Positions 9,703 to 19,353 of a stretch of 64,000 nucleotides of DNA are shown one piece after another. The translations under genes and the position numbers were made by a program. Every line of letters starts with the position of its first letter. Within the stretch, counting starts at the first letter, position 1. Below the pieces are notes generated by a model. The model did no database searches and was not told the DNA's origin. It saw nothing but the letters and a program-made list of their open reading frames with translations. Origin of the DNA: an uncultured Pelagibacteraceae bacterium (GTDB lineage Bacteria > Pseudomonadota > Alphaproteobacteria > Pelagibacterales > AG-422-B15); the NCBI GenBank assembly GCA_902544525.1, contig CACCCN010000003.1:62001-126000 (forward strand), in the 5' to 3' direction.

Positions 9703-9721
9703 TTGCGTCATTCTGTCGCAA
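9703..9721. promoter_or_regulatory. Candidate RegA/ActR/PrrA-type operator upstream of coxB
   Basis: A 19-base dyad centred on 9712, TTGCG-TCATTCTGT-CGCAA. Eight of nine base pairs are symmetric, and the core reads GCGTC-N5-GTCGC. This resembles the GCGNC-Nx-GNCGC consensus of the alphaproteobacterial redox regulator RegA/PrrA/ActR, which controls oxidase and bc1 genes. It stands out as a GC-rich patch in a very AT-rich 150-base spacer, about 90 bases before coxB. A related element precedes petA. Binding is inferred, and no regulator gene of this family is present in the window. Confidence 0.45.
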
Positions 9722-9809
9722 AAAAATTACTACCAAAATAAATACTATTCCCATTAAAATTGCTATTGCAATTCAATAAAATAGCTATATTTAGCTAGTA
9801 AATCAAGTC

Positions 9810-10631
9810 GTGAATGTAATGTACATTATTAAATTAATATCAATATTTTTAGCAAGTACAGCTTTAGTATTTGCAGACACACTTCCAAAAGATTGGCAAC
9901 TAAGTTTTCAAGAACCTGCAACTGATCTTATGGCGGATGTAATGAACTTTCACTCTTACATACTTATGCCCATTATCACAGCAATTTCATTATTAGTATT
10001 AGGCTTGCTTTTGTTCGTTTATTTCAGATTTAACAGCTCAAAAAACCCGGTCGCATCAACGACAACTCACAATACGCTTATTGAGATTTTATGGACTGTA
10101 ATTCCAGTAGTATTATTAATTATCATAGCTATTCCATCATTTAGAATTCTTTATGTTTCAGAAACAATTCCAGATTCAGATATAACGATTAAAGCTACTG
10201 GTCACCAATGGTATTGGACTTATGAATACCCTGACTATGGAGATTTTGCCATTGATGCAAATATGTTAGACGATTCTGAGCTCTCTGATCCAAAACTAAG
10301 GTTATTAGAAACTGACACACAAGTTGTAGTTCCGGTTAATAAAGTAGTGAAATTATTGATAACTTCTAATGATGTTTTACACTCTTGGACAATCCCAGCA
10401 TTTGCAGTTAAAATGGATGCAGTCCCAGGAAGGATCAATGACACATGGTTTAAGGTTAATAATGAAGGTGTTTACTATGGCCAATGTTCTGAGTTGTGTG
10501 GTCCTAGACACGCTTTCATGCCAATTAATGTTAAAGTTGTTTCACAAGAAGAGTTTGATGAATGGATTGAATATGCAAAAGTAGAATACGCTTCTGTTGA
10601 TAAAAAACAAATTAAATTAGCCGCTAGATAA
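9810..10631 (+). CDS. coxB: Cytochrome c oxidase subunit II (CuA subunit)
   Basis: Subunit II (273 aa) of the aa3-type oxidase; it accepts electrons from cytochrome c at CuA. A signal-like hydrophobic N-terminus ends near VFAD (about residue 23), and two membrane helices follow (about 48-70 and 88-110). The periplasmic cupredoxin domain holds the aromatic path GHQWYWTYEYPD near residue 130. CuA ligands are His in LHSWTIPAFAVK near 191 and the C-S-E-L-C-G-P-R-H-A-F-M cluster near 226-238. The start taken is GTG at 9810; the in-frame ATG at 9819 is an equally possible start and neither has a clear Shine-Dalgarno. It is the first gene of the oxidase operon. Confidence 0.96.
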   Translation: MNVMYIIKLISIFLASTALVFADTLPKDWQLSFQEPATDLMADVMNFHSYILMPIITAISLLVLGLLLFVYFRFNSSKNPVASTTTHNTLIEILWTVIPVVLLIIIAIPSFRILYVSETIPDSDITIKATGHQWYWTYEYPDYGDFAIDANMLDDSELSDPKLRLLETDTQVVVPVNKVVKLLITSNDVLHSWTIPAFAVKMDAVPGRINDTWFKVNNEGVYYGQCSELCGPRHAFMPINVKVVSQEEFDEWIEYAKVEYASVDKKQIKLAAR

Positions 10632-10646
10632 ATAAGGAGAAAATAA

Positions 10647-12260
<1,614 letters not shown>

Positions 12261-12262
12261 TA

Positions 12263-12270
12263 GGAGGGGG
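12263..12270 (+). promoter_or_regulatory. Strong Shine-Dalgarno for the TTG start of ctaB
   Basis: The octamer GGAGGGGG lies three bases after the coxA stop and eight bases before the TTG start. It is the most extended purine Shine-Dalgarno-like run noticed in this window, where most starts have weak or no visible site. It decides the TTG at 12278 as the ctaB start. Confidence 0.7.
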
Positions 12271-12277
12271 CATAATA

Positions 12278-13201
12278 TTGTCACAAACAACATTAATTCG
12301 TGAAGTAAATAAACAGCAATTGCTCAGTGGACTGACTTTTAAACTAAAGGCATATTTTTCTCTTTTAAAACCTAGAGTTATGTCACTATCAATATTTACT
12401 AGCTTTGTTGGGATGTTAATTGCTCCAGCTGAAAGTTCTATATATTCAAGTTGTTTGATCATTCTCGCTATATCAATAGGCTCGGGCGCTTCTGGTGCTC
12501 TTAACATGTGGTATGAGCGTGATACCGATAAGTTAATGACTAGAACAAAAGATAGAGTAATTCCCGCAGGAATTATTGCACCCACCAACGCATTAATATT
12601 CGGAACTTCTCTCTCTATCTTGTCTGTAACTATCTTGTACTATGTTTCAAATTTTTTAGCAGCTTGCCTTCTTGCCTCAACAATAGCTTATTACATATTC
12701 GTCTACACAATATGGTTAAAAAAAAGAACCCCACAAAATATAGTCATTGGAGGAGCAGCAGGTGCCTTTCCACCAATGATTGGTTGGGCGGCAGTCACAG
12801 GCTCACTATCATATGAACCATTAATAATATTTATGATTATATTCTTATGGACTCCACCTCACTTCTGGGCATTAGCACTTTATAAATCTAATGAGTATAA
12901 AAAAGCAGGCATTCCAATGATGCCAGTGATTGTAGGGCCAAAAAAAACACTTAGTATGATTGTAACTTATAGTTTTTTACTTATGCCTTTTACAGTCGGC
13001 CTTGGAATATTTTTTTCTTACGTTTATACTTTTTCCTCACTAATTCTGAGTATAATTTTCATTTTTTTATCATTAAAACTTAAAAATACTCCAACTGATG
13101 ATCAAAATTTTGAGAAAAAAGCCCAACAGTTTTTTTATTTTTCTATTATTTTTTTGTTTAATATTTTTTCAATTTTACTAATTGATAGTGTGTTAATGTA
13201 A
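12278..13201 (+). CDS. ctaB: Protoheme IX farnesyltransferase (heme O synthase)
   Basis: A UbiA-superfamily membrane protein (307 aa, about nine helices) that farnesylates heme b to heme o, the precursor of the heme a used by subunit I. The diagnostic motif NMWYERDTDKLMTRTKDRVI is near residues 76-95, with the second motif WTPPHFWALALYKSNEYKKAGIP near 190-212. The start is a TTG at 12278, supported by a very strong purine-rich ribosome site (GGAGGGGG, 12263-12270) eight bases upstream. Heme A synthase (ctaA) is not in the window and must be encoded elsewhere. Confidence 0.95.
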   Translation: MSQTTLIREVNKQQLLSGLTFKLKAYFSLLKPRVMSLSIFTSFVGMLIAPAESSIYSSCLIILAISIGSGASGALNMWYERDTDKLMTRTKDRVIPAGIIAPTNALIFGTSLSILSVTILYYVSNFLAACLLASTIAYYIFVYTIWLKKRTPQNIVIGGAAGAFPPMIGWAAVTGSLSYEPLIIFMIIFLWTPPHFWALALYKSNEYKKAGIPMMPVIVGPKKTLSMIVTYSFLLMPFTVGLGIFFSYVYTFSSLILSIIFIFLSLKLKNTPTDDQNFEKKAQQFFYFSIIFLFNIFSILLIDSVLM

Positions 13202-13321
13202 ATGGTTGATAAAAAAACAAAAAAGAAAAATATATATACAGCTGTTTTTTTAGGTAGCTTAATGGTTTTATTTTTTCTTTACACTATATATAAAATATCA
13301 AACATGTCCTATCCATCATGA
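13202..13321 (+). CDS. Tiny single-pass membrane protein, CoxF-like, of the oxidase operon
   Basis: A 39-codon ORF fills the space between ctaB and ctaG exactly. Its ATG follows the ctaB stop directly, and its TGA overlaps the ctaG ATG in the sequence ATGA. The product has a Lys-rich N-terminus (DKKTKKK), one hydrophobic helix of about 20 residues and a short tail ending NMSYPS. Alphaproteobacteria such as Paracoccus and Rhodobacter carry a comparable small membrane ORF at this position, often annotated CoxF or hypothetical. The tight coupling on both sides argues for real translation. A role in oxidase assembly is inferred from context only. Confidence 0.72.
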   Translation: MVDKKTKKKNIYTAVFLGSLMVLFFLYTIYKISNMSYPS

Positions 13322-13878
13322 TCAACAACATATTTAATTATTTATCAGAAAAAAATAACAAAGTAGCTGTAGGCCTCTTTTCACTTGTCTTAGCCATGCT
13401 ATTTTTGGCTTATGCATCTGTTCCTTTATACAATCTATTTTGTAAGGTCACAGGTTTTGGAGGTACTCCTAACATTACCCAAATTGAAAGCGAGTTTGTT
13501 CTGGATCAGACTATAGAAGTTAGGTTCGACGCAAACGTTTCATCAGATTTAAACTGGGATTTTTATCCAGAACAAAAAACCTATAATTTAAAAATAGGAA
13601 AAGATTATACCGCAAATTACATTGCGGAAAATAATTCTAGTGTCCCTATTAGTGGCACCGCTTCATTTAATGTAAGTCCTAATGATGCTGGAAAATACTT
13701 TAGTAAGTTAGAGTGTTTTTGTTTTCATGAACAATCCTTACAGCCGGGAGAGCAAAGGGTCATGCCTATTAACTTTTATATTGATCCAGAAATTGTTAAT
13801 GATAAATTTATAGGCGACCTATCTGAAATAACTTTATCCTATACCTTTTACGAAACATCTGATAACAAGAATTTATGA
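13318..13878 (+). CDS. ctaG: Cytochrome c oxidase copper-delivery assembly protein CtaG/Cox11
   Basis: A Cox11 family protein (186 aa) that delivers copper to CuB of subunit I. A short cytoplasmic N-terminus and one membrane helix (about residues 17-37) are followed by the conserved YNLFCKVTGFGGT motif (Cys near residue 42). A periplasmic immunoglobulin-like domain carries the copper-binding CFCF motif within ECFCFHEQSLQPGE near residue 132. Length and motifs are normal. It is coupled by overlaps to the small ORF upstream and to coxC downstream. Confidence 0.96.
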   Translation: MINNIFNYLSEKNNKVAVGLFSLVLAMLFLAYASVPLYNLFCKVTGFGGTPNITQIESEFVLDQTIEVRFDANVSSDLNWDFYPEQKTYNLKIGKDYTANYIAENNSSVPISGTASFNVSPNDAGKYFSKLECFCFHEQSLQPGEQRVMPINFYIDPEIVNDKFIGDLSEITLSYTFYETSDNKNL

Positions 13879-14672
13879 GTACAAACAATCCAAAAGGTCA
13901 TGATTACCACCTAGTAGACCCCAGTCCATGGCCCTTACTAGCTTCAATTGGTGCCTTGGTTCTATGTTTTGGTGCCGTAATCTACTTTAGGACTGATAAC
14001 GCTTGGACCATGATTATTGGACTACTTGCTGTCACCTATGTAGCGTTCATGTGGTTTAGGGATATCATAATTGAAGGCGAAAAAGACGGGCATCATACTA
14101 CAGTTGTTCAACTTGGTTTAAGGTATGGAATGACATTATTTATTGCATCAGAAGTCATGTTTTTTGTTGCATGGTTTTGGGCCTATTTTAATGCAAGCTT
14201 ATACCCAACTGAGCAAATAGGCTCAACTTGGCCACCACTTGATATTGAGCTTTTAGATCCCTGGCATATCCCACTAATTAATACTTTAATTTTGCTTTTA
14301 TCAGGAACCTCAGTAACGTGGGCTCATCATGCACTACAAGAAGGTCATCGAAAAGAAGTGATCCAAGGTTTGGTAATAACTGTAATTCTAGGAGTTATAT
14401 TTTCTGGTTTTCAAGCATATGAATATATGCATGCTCATTTTGATTTTGCTGGCCATATTTATGGTGCAACTTTCTTCATGGCAACCGGTTTTCATGGCTT
14501 TCATGTTATTATTGGAACAATATTTTTAGCTGTTTGCCTAGGAAGAGCTATGGCAGGACACTTTAAACCAGACCATCATTTTGGTTTTGAAGCAGCTGCT
14601 TGGTACTGGCATTTTGTAGATGTTGTCTGGCTGTTTTTATTTGCAGCTATATATGTCTGGGGCTCATATTAA
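13875..14672 (+). CDS. coxC: Cytochrome c oxidase subunit III
   Basis: The 265-aa seven-helix subunit III, which stabilises the aa3 oxidase and its proton uptake. Recognisable blocks are DPSPWPLLAS near residue 12, GLRYGMTLFIASEVMFFVAW near 76, SGTSVTWAHHAL near 142, FMATGFHGFHVIIGT near 202 and the C-terminal HFGFEAAAWYWHFVDVVWL. Its start overlaps the ctaG stop by four bases. In many alphaproteobacteria a DUF983 gene follows; here surf1 follows directly with an overlap. Confidence 0.97.
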   Translation: MSTNNPKGHDYHLVDPSPWPLLASIGALVLCFGAVIYFRTDNAWTMIIGLLAVTYVAFMWFRDIIIEGEKDGHHTTVVQLGLRYGMTLFIASEVMFFVAWFWAYFNASLYPTEQIGSTWPPLDIELLDPWHIPLINTLILLLSGTSVTWAHHALQEGHRKEVIQGLVITVILGVIFSGFQAYEYMHAHFDFAGHIYGATFFMATGFHGFHVIIGTIFLAVCLGRAMAGHFKPDHHFGFEAAAWYWHFVDVVWLFLFAAIYVWGSY

Positions 14673-15369
14673 AGAGCCATCTTTGATAAAAAACATTACT
14701 TTTCATTCACTTTTTTTATTAGCTTTAGTTTCTTTACTATTCTTAGGTTTTTGGCAGTTGCAAAGATTAGAATGGAAAGTTGAACTTTTATCATCAATAA
14801 AAAATGGATTATCAGAAGGCATTGTAGAATTTCCTTTTGATATTAATAATAGTGAATTTTTATATAAAAAATCTTCAATCTCAGGAAAAATTGATCATTC
14901 TAATGAAATGCATTTCTTTAGTATTAATTCATTTGGTCAGTCTGGCTACAATATAGTTGTGCCTCTAAAAAGCGAAGGTAGAACTGTCTATATTGATTTA
15001 GGCTGGACAGATTTTGATACAATTAACTCAAAAGAATTTAATTTTAGGACTTTAAATGATGAGCTTTATTTTGAGGGGATTCTTATTTTTTCAAAAGAAA
15101 GAAAATTATTCTCGCCAAAGCCTAATATAGCTAAAAATAATTGGTATCTTTTGAACGTAGATGAAATGGATAATCATACAAAGCTCAAAAGTGAGCAATA
15201 TATTTTAAAGGTGATGAAACAAGAATATTTTACTGATTTATTAAATGAGTTTACAGCTATAAATATTCCCAATAATCACTTACAATATGCGATTACATGG
15301 TTTGTTTTAGCAATAGCTATTGCAATCATGTATTTGACTTTTATTTATAAAAATATTTTAAAAAAATGA
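14653..15369 (+). CDS. surf1: SURF1 family oxidase assembly protein
   Basis: SURF1 helps insert heme a into subunit I. The protein has the two-helix layout of the family: an N-terminal helix ending in the signature LGFWQLQRLEWK, a central periplasmic domain with VPLKSEGRTVYIDLGW, and a C-terminal helix preceded by NNHLQYAITWFVLA. I prefer the ATG at 14653 (238 aa), which overlaps coxC by 20 bases and gives a short cytoplasmic leader. The in-frame ATG at 14620 would add 11 residues with no family support. The end overlaps thrC as ATGA. Confidence 0.93.
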   Translation: MSGAHIKEPSLIKNITFHSLFLLALVSLLFLGFWQLQRLEWKVELLSSIKNGLSEGIVEFPFDINNSEFLYKKSSISGKIDHSNEMHFFSINSFGQSGYNIVVPLKSEGRTVYIDLGWTDFDTINSKEFNFRTLNDELYFEGILIFSKERKLFSPKPNIAKNNWYLLNVDEMDNHTKLKSEQYILKVMKQEYFTDLLNEFTAINIPNNHLQYAITWFVLAIAIAIMYLTFIYKNILKK

Positions 15370-16754
15370 GATATTTAAGTACTCGAGGGGCAGATAAGAA
15401 TCTTTCATTCAAAGGCATTTTGTTTTCAGGTCTTGCTTCTGATGGTGGGCTTTATGTTCCAGAGAAATGGCCTCAGGTAGATTTCGAAAAGTTAAAAAAA
15501 CAAAGTAACTACTCAGATCTTGCTTTTGAAATTATCCATCCATTCATGGAGGGAGATATAGAAAATAAACAACTTAAAAAAATCATTAATGATGCTTATT
15601 CAAATTTTAGTAGAGATGAGATAATTAGTTTTAAAAATCTAAAAAAAAATGAAAAAATTATAGAGTTATTCAATGGTCCTACACTTGCATTTAAAGATTT
15701 TGCAATGCAATTAATAATACCAATTTTTGATTACTATTTGTCCAGTAAAAAAGAAAAGCTTAATTTAATTGTTGCTACTTCTGGTGATACTGGGTCTGCG
15801 GCAATTAATGCAGTACAAAAAAGTTCAAAAATAAATATCTTTTGTCTTTTTCCAAAAAATCGAATTTCAGATTTTCAAAAAAAGCAAATGACCACAGTCC
15901 ATGGAAATAATATATTTCCGATTGAAATAGACGGAACATTTGATGACTGTCAAAACATTGTAAAGTCAATTCTGATTGATAAAAGCTTTTCAAATGAGTT
16001 CTCTATAGCAGCTGTAAATTCTATAAACTGGTCCCGTGTTATGGCACAAATTATTTATTATTTTTATTCATTAATTAAAAATGATATTTCTGAAAAAGAT
16101 TTAATTAATTTTTCAGTCCCAACTGGGAATTTTGGAGATATATACGCAGGTTATGTGGCTATAAAAATGGGATTACCGGCCAATAAATTAGTCATTGCAA
16201 CTAATGAAAATGATATTTTGGATAGATTTATTAACTCTGGAAATTATTCAATAAATGAAGTAGCAAAAACTTCTAGCCCAAGTATGGACATTGCAATAGC
16301 AAGTAATTTTGAGCGCTTGCTCTTTGAAATAAATAATAAATCAACAGAGAAAACATCCAAAAATATGGATGATTTAAGAACAAATAATGGATTTGATGTT
16401 TCTGAAGATCAATTAAATTTAGTAAAAAAATTATTTGCTTCTAAGCGTATAAATCAAGATGAGGTAGAAAATCTAATCAAAAATACATATGACGAATTTA
16501 ATTATGTTATAGACCCACATACCGCTATTGGTTTAGGTGCTTCAAGAGAAATAAATAATGAAGATGAGTATAATTTTATTTTAGGAACAGCTCATCCACT
16601 GAAATTTTCGAAAACTGTAGAAAAAGCTATAGAAGAAAATATATACAGCAGTGATAAAACTAATGGAGACTTTAAAGAAGAAGAGAAGTTTTTTAGTTTT
16701 GAAAATTCAGAGAGCAAAGTAAGGGAAATAATTAAAAATAATGTTAATAAATAA
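15366..16754 (+). CDS. thrC: Threonine synthase
   Basis: A PLP enzyme (462 aa) converting O-phosphohomoserine to threonine. It begins with the family's RYLSTRG motif and has the Schiff-base lysine in GPTLAFKDFAMQ near residue 110. TSGDTGSAAINAV near 138 and the phosphate-binding SVPTGNFGDIYAGY near 254 follow. Its start overlaps the surf1 stop, so it is appended to the oxidase operon. The preceding pathway enzyme, homoserine kinase (thrB), is on the other strand at 19775-20734. Confidence 0.95.
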   Translation: MRYLSTRGADKNLSFKGILFSGLASDGGLYVPEKWPQVDFEKLKKQSNYSDLAFEIIHPFMEGDIENKQLKKIINDAYSNFSRDEIISFKNLKKNEKIIELFNGPTLAFKDFAMQLIIPIFDYYLSSKKEKLNLIVATSGDTGSAAINAVQKSSKINIFCLFPKNRISDFQKKQMTTVHGNNIFPIEIDGTFDDCQNIVKSILIDKSFSNEFSIAAVNSINWSRVMAQIIYYFYSLIKNDISEKDLINFSVPTGNFGDIYAGYVAIKMGLPANKLVIATNENDILDRFINSGNYSINEVAKTSSPSMDIAIASNFERLLFEINNKSTEKTSKNMDDLRTNNGFDVSEDQLNLVKKLFASKRINQDEVENLIKNTYDEFNYVIDPHTAIGLGASREINNEDEYNFILGTAHPLKFSKTVEKAIEENIYSSDKTNGDFKEEEKFFSFENSESKVREIIKNNVNK

Positions 16755-17348
16755 ATGACAATTTTACGATCTTATAACTTTAAAAAAAACTCTCTAGAGC
16801 TAAATGGGGATAATGTACTACTAAGACCACCTCAGTATAGCGACTGGATAGATTGGTCTAAAGTCAGGGAAATAAATAAATTATATTTACAACCCTGGGA
16901 ACCTCTTTGGTCTCCTGGTGAGCTAGAAAGAAGTTCATTTGTCAAGAGAGTTAGAATGTTTGAAAAGTTGTCTACAAGTGATGAAGCATACTCATTTTTA
17001 ATATTTAAAAATGAAAATACAGAATTTATTGGAGAGTTAAATATTAGTAATATTCAAAGAGGCATAATTCAGTCTTGTTCTATTGGTTATTGGATAGCAA
17101 GAAAATATGAAGGTTTAGGGATGATGAGTGAGTCACTAGAGTTAGTAAAAAGTTTTATCTTTCATCAGCTCAAACTCCACCGCATTGAGGCGGCATGCTT
17201 GCCACACAACAGTCCTTCATTAAAAGTATTATTAAAAAATGGCTTTAAAATAGAAGGTACAGCCCGCAAATTATTGAAAATTAACAATAAATGGCAAGAT
17301 CATACTGTATTCTCATATTTATATGAAGATTATAAAAATTTAAAATAA
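16755..17348 (+). CDS. rimJ: RimJ-like GNAT N-acetyltransferase
   Basis: A 197-aa GNAT acetyltransferase. LRPPQYSDWIDW near residue 22 begins the domain, EFIGELNISNIQRG is the beta-3/beta-4 region, IGYWIARKYEGLGMMSE the acetyl-CoA loop, and HRIEAACLPHNSPSLKVLLK plus GFKIEGTARKLLKING-like text at the end match RimJ/RimL proteins. RimJ acetylates the N-terminal Ala of ribosomal protein S5 in E. coli; the target here is inferred. It begins immediately after the thrC stop. Many alphaproteobacteria carry an M16 peptidase between these two genes; here it is absent. The 3' end overlaps the convergent SDR gene by nine bases. Confidence 0.82.
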   Translation: MTILRSYNFKKNSLELNGDNVLLRPPQYSDWIDWSKVREINKLYLQPWEPLWSPGELERSSFVKRVRMFEKLSTSDEAYSFLIFKNENTEFIGELNISNIQRGIIQSCSIGYWIARKYEGLGMMSESLELVKSFIFHQLKLHRIEAACLPHNSPSLKVLLKNGFKIEGTARKLLKINNKWQDHTVFSYLYEDYKNLK

Positions 17349-18200
17349 CTCTATTTCTCCATCACCATCATCAACAAAAAAATCTTCTAATGGCTTAGCG
17401 TCAGGAGTTGCTAAATACTCATCTAAGTTATTTTTTCCTGATGCAATTATAGTACTATCATCTACACACATATTGCCTGTAAATTTTTTAGAATCTTGAG
17501 TTAAAATGATATACGCAGCATCACCCATAATTTCTGGCTTACGGCACTGACTTAATCCTTTATCTGGAAGTGTAGCGCCAAGAATATTTCTTACTGCAGA
17601 AGTATCAATCATAGTTCTTGGCCATAAAGAGTTTACTGCTATACCAAACGTTTTAAGTTCTTCCGACATACCTAAAGTGCACATACTCATTCCATATTTT
17701 GCCATAGTATATGCTACGTGAGGTTTAAACCATTTAGAATCCATATTTAATGGCGGTCCCAAGTTAAGTATATGGGGATTTTCTGCTTTCTTTAAATGTG
17801 GTATGCAAGTTTTAGAAACTAAAAAAGTCCCTCTAGTATTAATATTGTGCATAAGATCATATCTTTTCATTTCTGTATGCAAAGTAGAAGATAGATTAAT
17901 TGCACTAGCATTGTTTACACAGATGTCAATTCCACCAAATATTTTAACTGTTTGTTCAATTGCCTCATTTACTTGATCTTCAAAACGAATATCAGTTTTA
18001 ATTCCTATTGCATCACCACCAGCTTTCTTTAATTCTTCTGCCGCAGTATGAATTGTTCCCGGTAGAGTAGGATGTGGCGTATCAGTTTTTGCAGCAATTA
18101 CTATATTAGCTCCATCCTTAGCCGCTTTTTTTGCAATTTCAAATCCTATACCTCTAGTTGCACCAGTGATAAATAATGTTTTTCCAGATAAATTTTTCAT
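17340..18200 (-). CDS. SDR oxidoreductase, HSDL2-like, with an altered catalytic Ser position
   Basis: A 286-aa short-chain dehydrogenase. The Rossmann motif GATRGIG is near residue 13, NNAS near 91, the active-site Tyr and Lys are in AYTMAKYGMSM near 164, and VNSLWPRTMI follows. The sequence most resembles HSDL2-type SDRs without the sterol-carrier domain. In that group the Ser of the catalytic triad lies in a NxSPPLN-type motif; here the text reads LNLGPPLNM, with Gly at that place. Substrate is unknown. It overlaps rimJ tail to tail and follows yqgE on the same strand after 30 bases. Confidence 0.8.
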   Translation of the reverse strand: MKNLSGKTLFITGATRGIGFEIAKKAAKDGANIVIAAKTDTPHPTLPGTIHTAAEELKKAGGDAIGIKTDIRFEDQVNEAIEQTVKIFGGIDICVNNASAINLSSTLHTEMKRYDLMHNINTRGTFLVSKTCIPHLKKAENPHILNLGPPLNMDSKWFKPHVAYTMAKYGMSMCTLGMSEELKTFGIAVNSLWPRTMIDTSAVRNILGATLPDKGLSQCRKPEIMGDAAYIILTQDSKKFTGNMCVDDSTIIASGKNNLDEYLATPDAKPLEDFFVDDGDGEIELF

Positions 18201-18230
18201 TTCTTAACCTTTATTTTATGTTTTTAATAC

Positions 18231-18803
18231 TTATGCTTCGCCACCAGAGGCAGACAAATAAGCTAAATTTATTCCTAAGTTTGTAATACTTTTATTCCAT
18301 TTTTCGTTAGAATCACAATCAAATATAAAATCTTTTGTAGCACCTGCTATTAGCCAATCATTATTAGCAATTTCTTGTTCTAACTGCCCAGCACTCCAAC
18401 CAGCATATCCAAATAAAACCATCTTATGAGAAGGTGTTTCTTGATTTGAGAATTTTTCAAGTACGTTTGTATTAGTTGATAAACTAATATCTGAAGTTAT
18501 AGACTTTGTTCCATCTTCAAAAAAATCGTTTGAATGTAATACAAATCCTTTTGTAATATCCATAGGCCCGCCGAGGAATATATCTACATTATATTGACTA
18601 TCATTTGCTCCCTTTATTCCTAAGTCTTTAGAAAGCTCACTTAAATTAATTTTTTTTAGTGGTTTATTTAAAATTAATCCAAATGCCCCAGCTGCATCAT
18701 GATTATAGATGAAAATAACAGTATTTTTAAATCTGTTGTCAGGCATATGTGGCATTGCAATTAAAAGTTTACCTGATATATATGTCTGAGGAATATTACT
18801 CAT
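18231..18803 (-). CDS. yqgE: UPF0301/YqgE family protein (DUF179)
   Basis: A 190-aa protein of the YqgE/AlgH family, whose biochemical role is not established. Family blocks are clear: SGKLLIAMPHMPDNRFKNTV near residue 10, GAFGLILNKPL near 37, FLGGPMDITKGFVLHS near 75 and LFGYAGWSAGQLEQEI near 128, followed by NDWLIA. It is divergent from the peroxiredoxin gene, sharing 58 bases of promoter space. Confidence 0.93.
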   Translation of the reverse strand: MSNIPQTYISGKLLIAMPHMPDNRFKNTVIFIYNHDAAGAFGLILNKPLKKINLSELSKDLGIKGANDSQYNVDIFLGGPMDITKGFVLHSNDFFEDGTKSITSDISLSTNTNVLEKFSNQETPSHKMVLFGYAGWSAGQLEQEIANNDWLIAGATKDFIFDCDSNEKWNKSITNLGINLAYLSASGGEA

Positions 18804-18861
18804 ATTTATTAATATTAACTATAAGATAATATAATATTAGTTATCTAGAAAGAAACATTAT

Positions 18862-19353
18862 ATGACAATTAAAGTTGGTGATAAAATTGTAAATGAACCT
18901 CTAATGATTCCATCAAAAGAAAAAGGGGTAGGTTCGTTAAATTTGCAAGAATTCTCTAAGGGTAAAAAGATTATAGTTTTTGCAGTACCCGCTGCATTCA
19001 GTCCAACTTGTTCAAGAACGCACTTACCAGGGTATCTTGAAAATCATGACAAGCTAATGGAAAAAGGTATTGATGCAATAATTTGTGTTTCTGTTAATGA
19101 TATATTTGTTATGAAAGCATGGGCAAAAGATCAAAATTCAGAAGATAAGGTTATACTTGCAGCTGATGGAAGTGCAAAATTTACAAAGGCTATTGGTATG
19201 GACGTTGATCTAGATACCTTTGGTCAAGGCATAAGGTCTAAAAGATATTCAATGTTGATAGATGACTCGATTATCAAAAGTATCAATATTGAGGGTAAAC
19301 CAGGCCAAGCTGAAGATAGTGGTGCCACAAAGATGTTAGAGATAATTGGCTAA
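18862..19353 (+). CDS. Peroxiredoxin, Prx5/thioredoxin-dependent type
   Basis: A 163-aa peroxiredoxin of the Prx5 (AhpC/TSA redoxin) type. The peroxidatic Cys50 lies in FAVPAAFSPTCSRTHLPGY, and the remaining family blocks DAIICVSVNDIFVMKAW and SKRYSMLIDD are present. It reduces hydrogen peroxide and alkyl hydroperoxides with thioredoxin or glutaredoxin as donor. Adjacent presence of a thioredoxin reductase in the window (63724-64000) and gshA gives possible reductant routes. It stops one base before the convergent rnhA stop. Confidence 0.92.
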   Translation: MTIKVGDKIVNEPLMIPSKEKGVGSLNLQEFSKGKKIIVFAVPAAFSPTCSRTHLPGYLENHDKLMEKGIDAIICVSVNDIFVMKAWAKDQNSEDKVILAADGSAKFTKAIGMDVDLDTFGQGIRSKRYSMLIDDSIIKSINIEGKPGQAEDSGATKMLEIIG

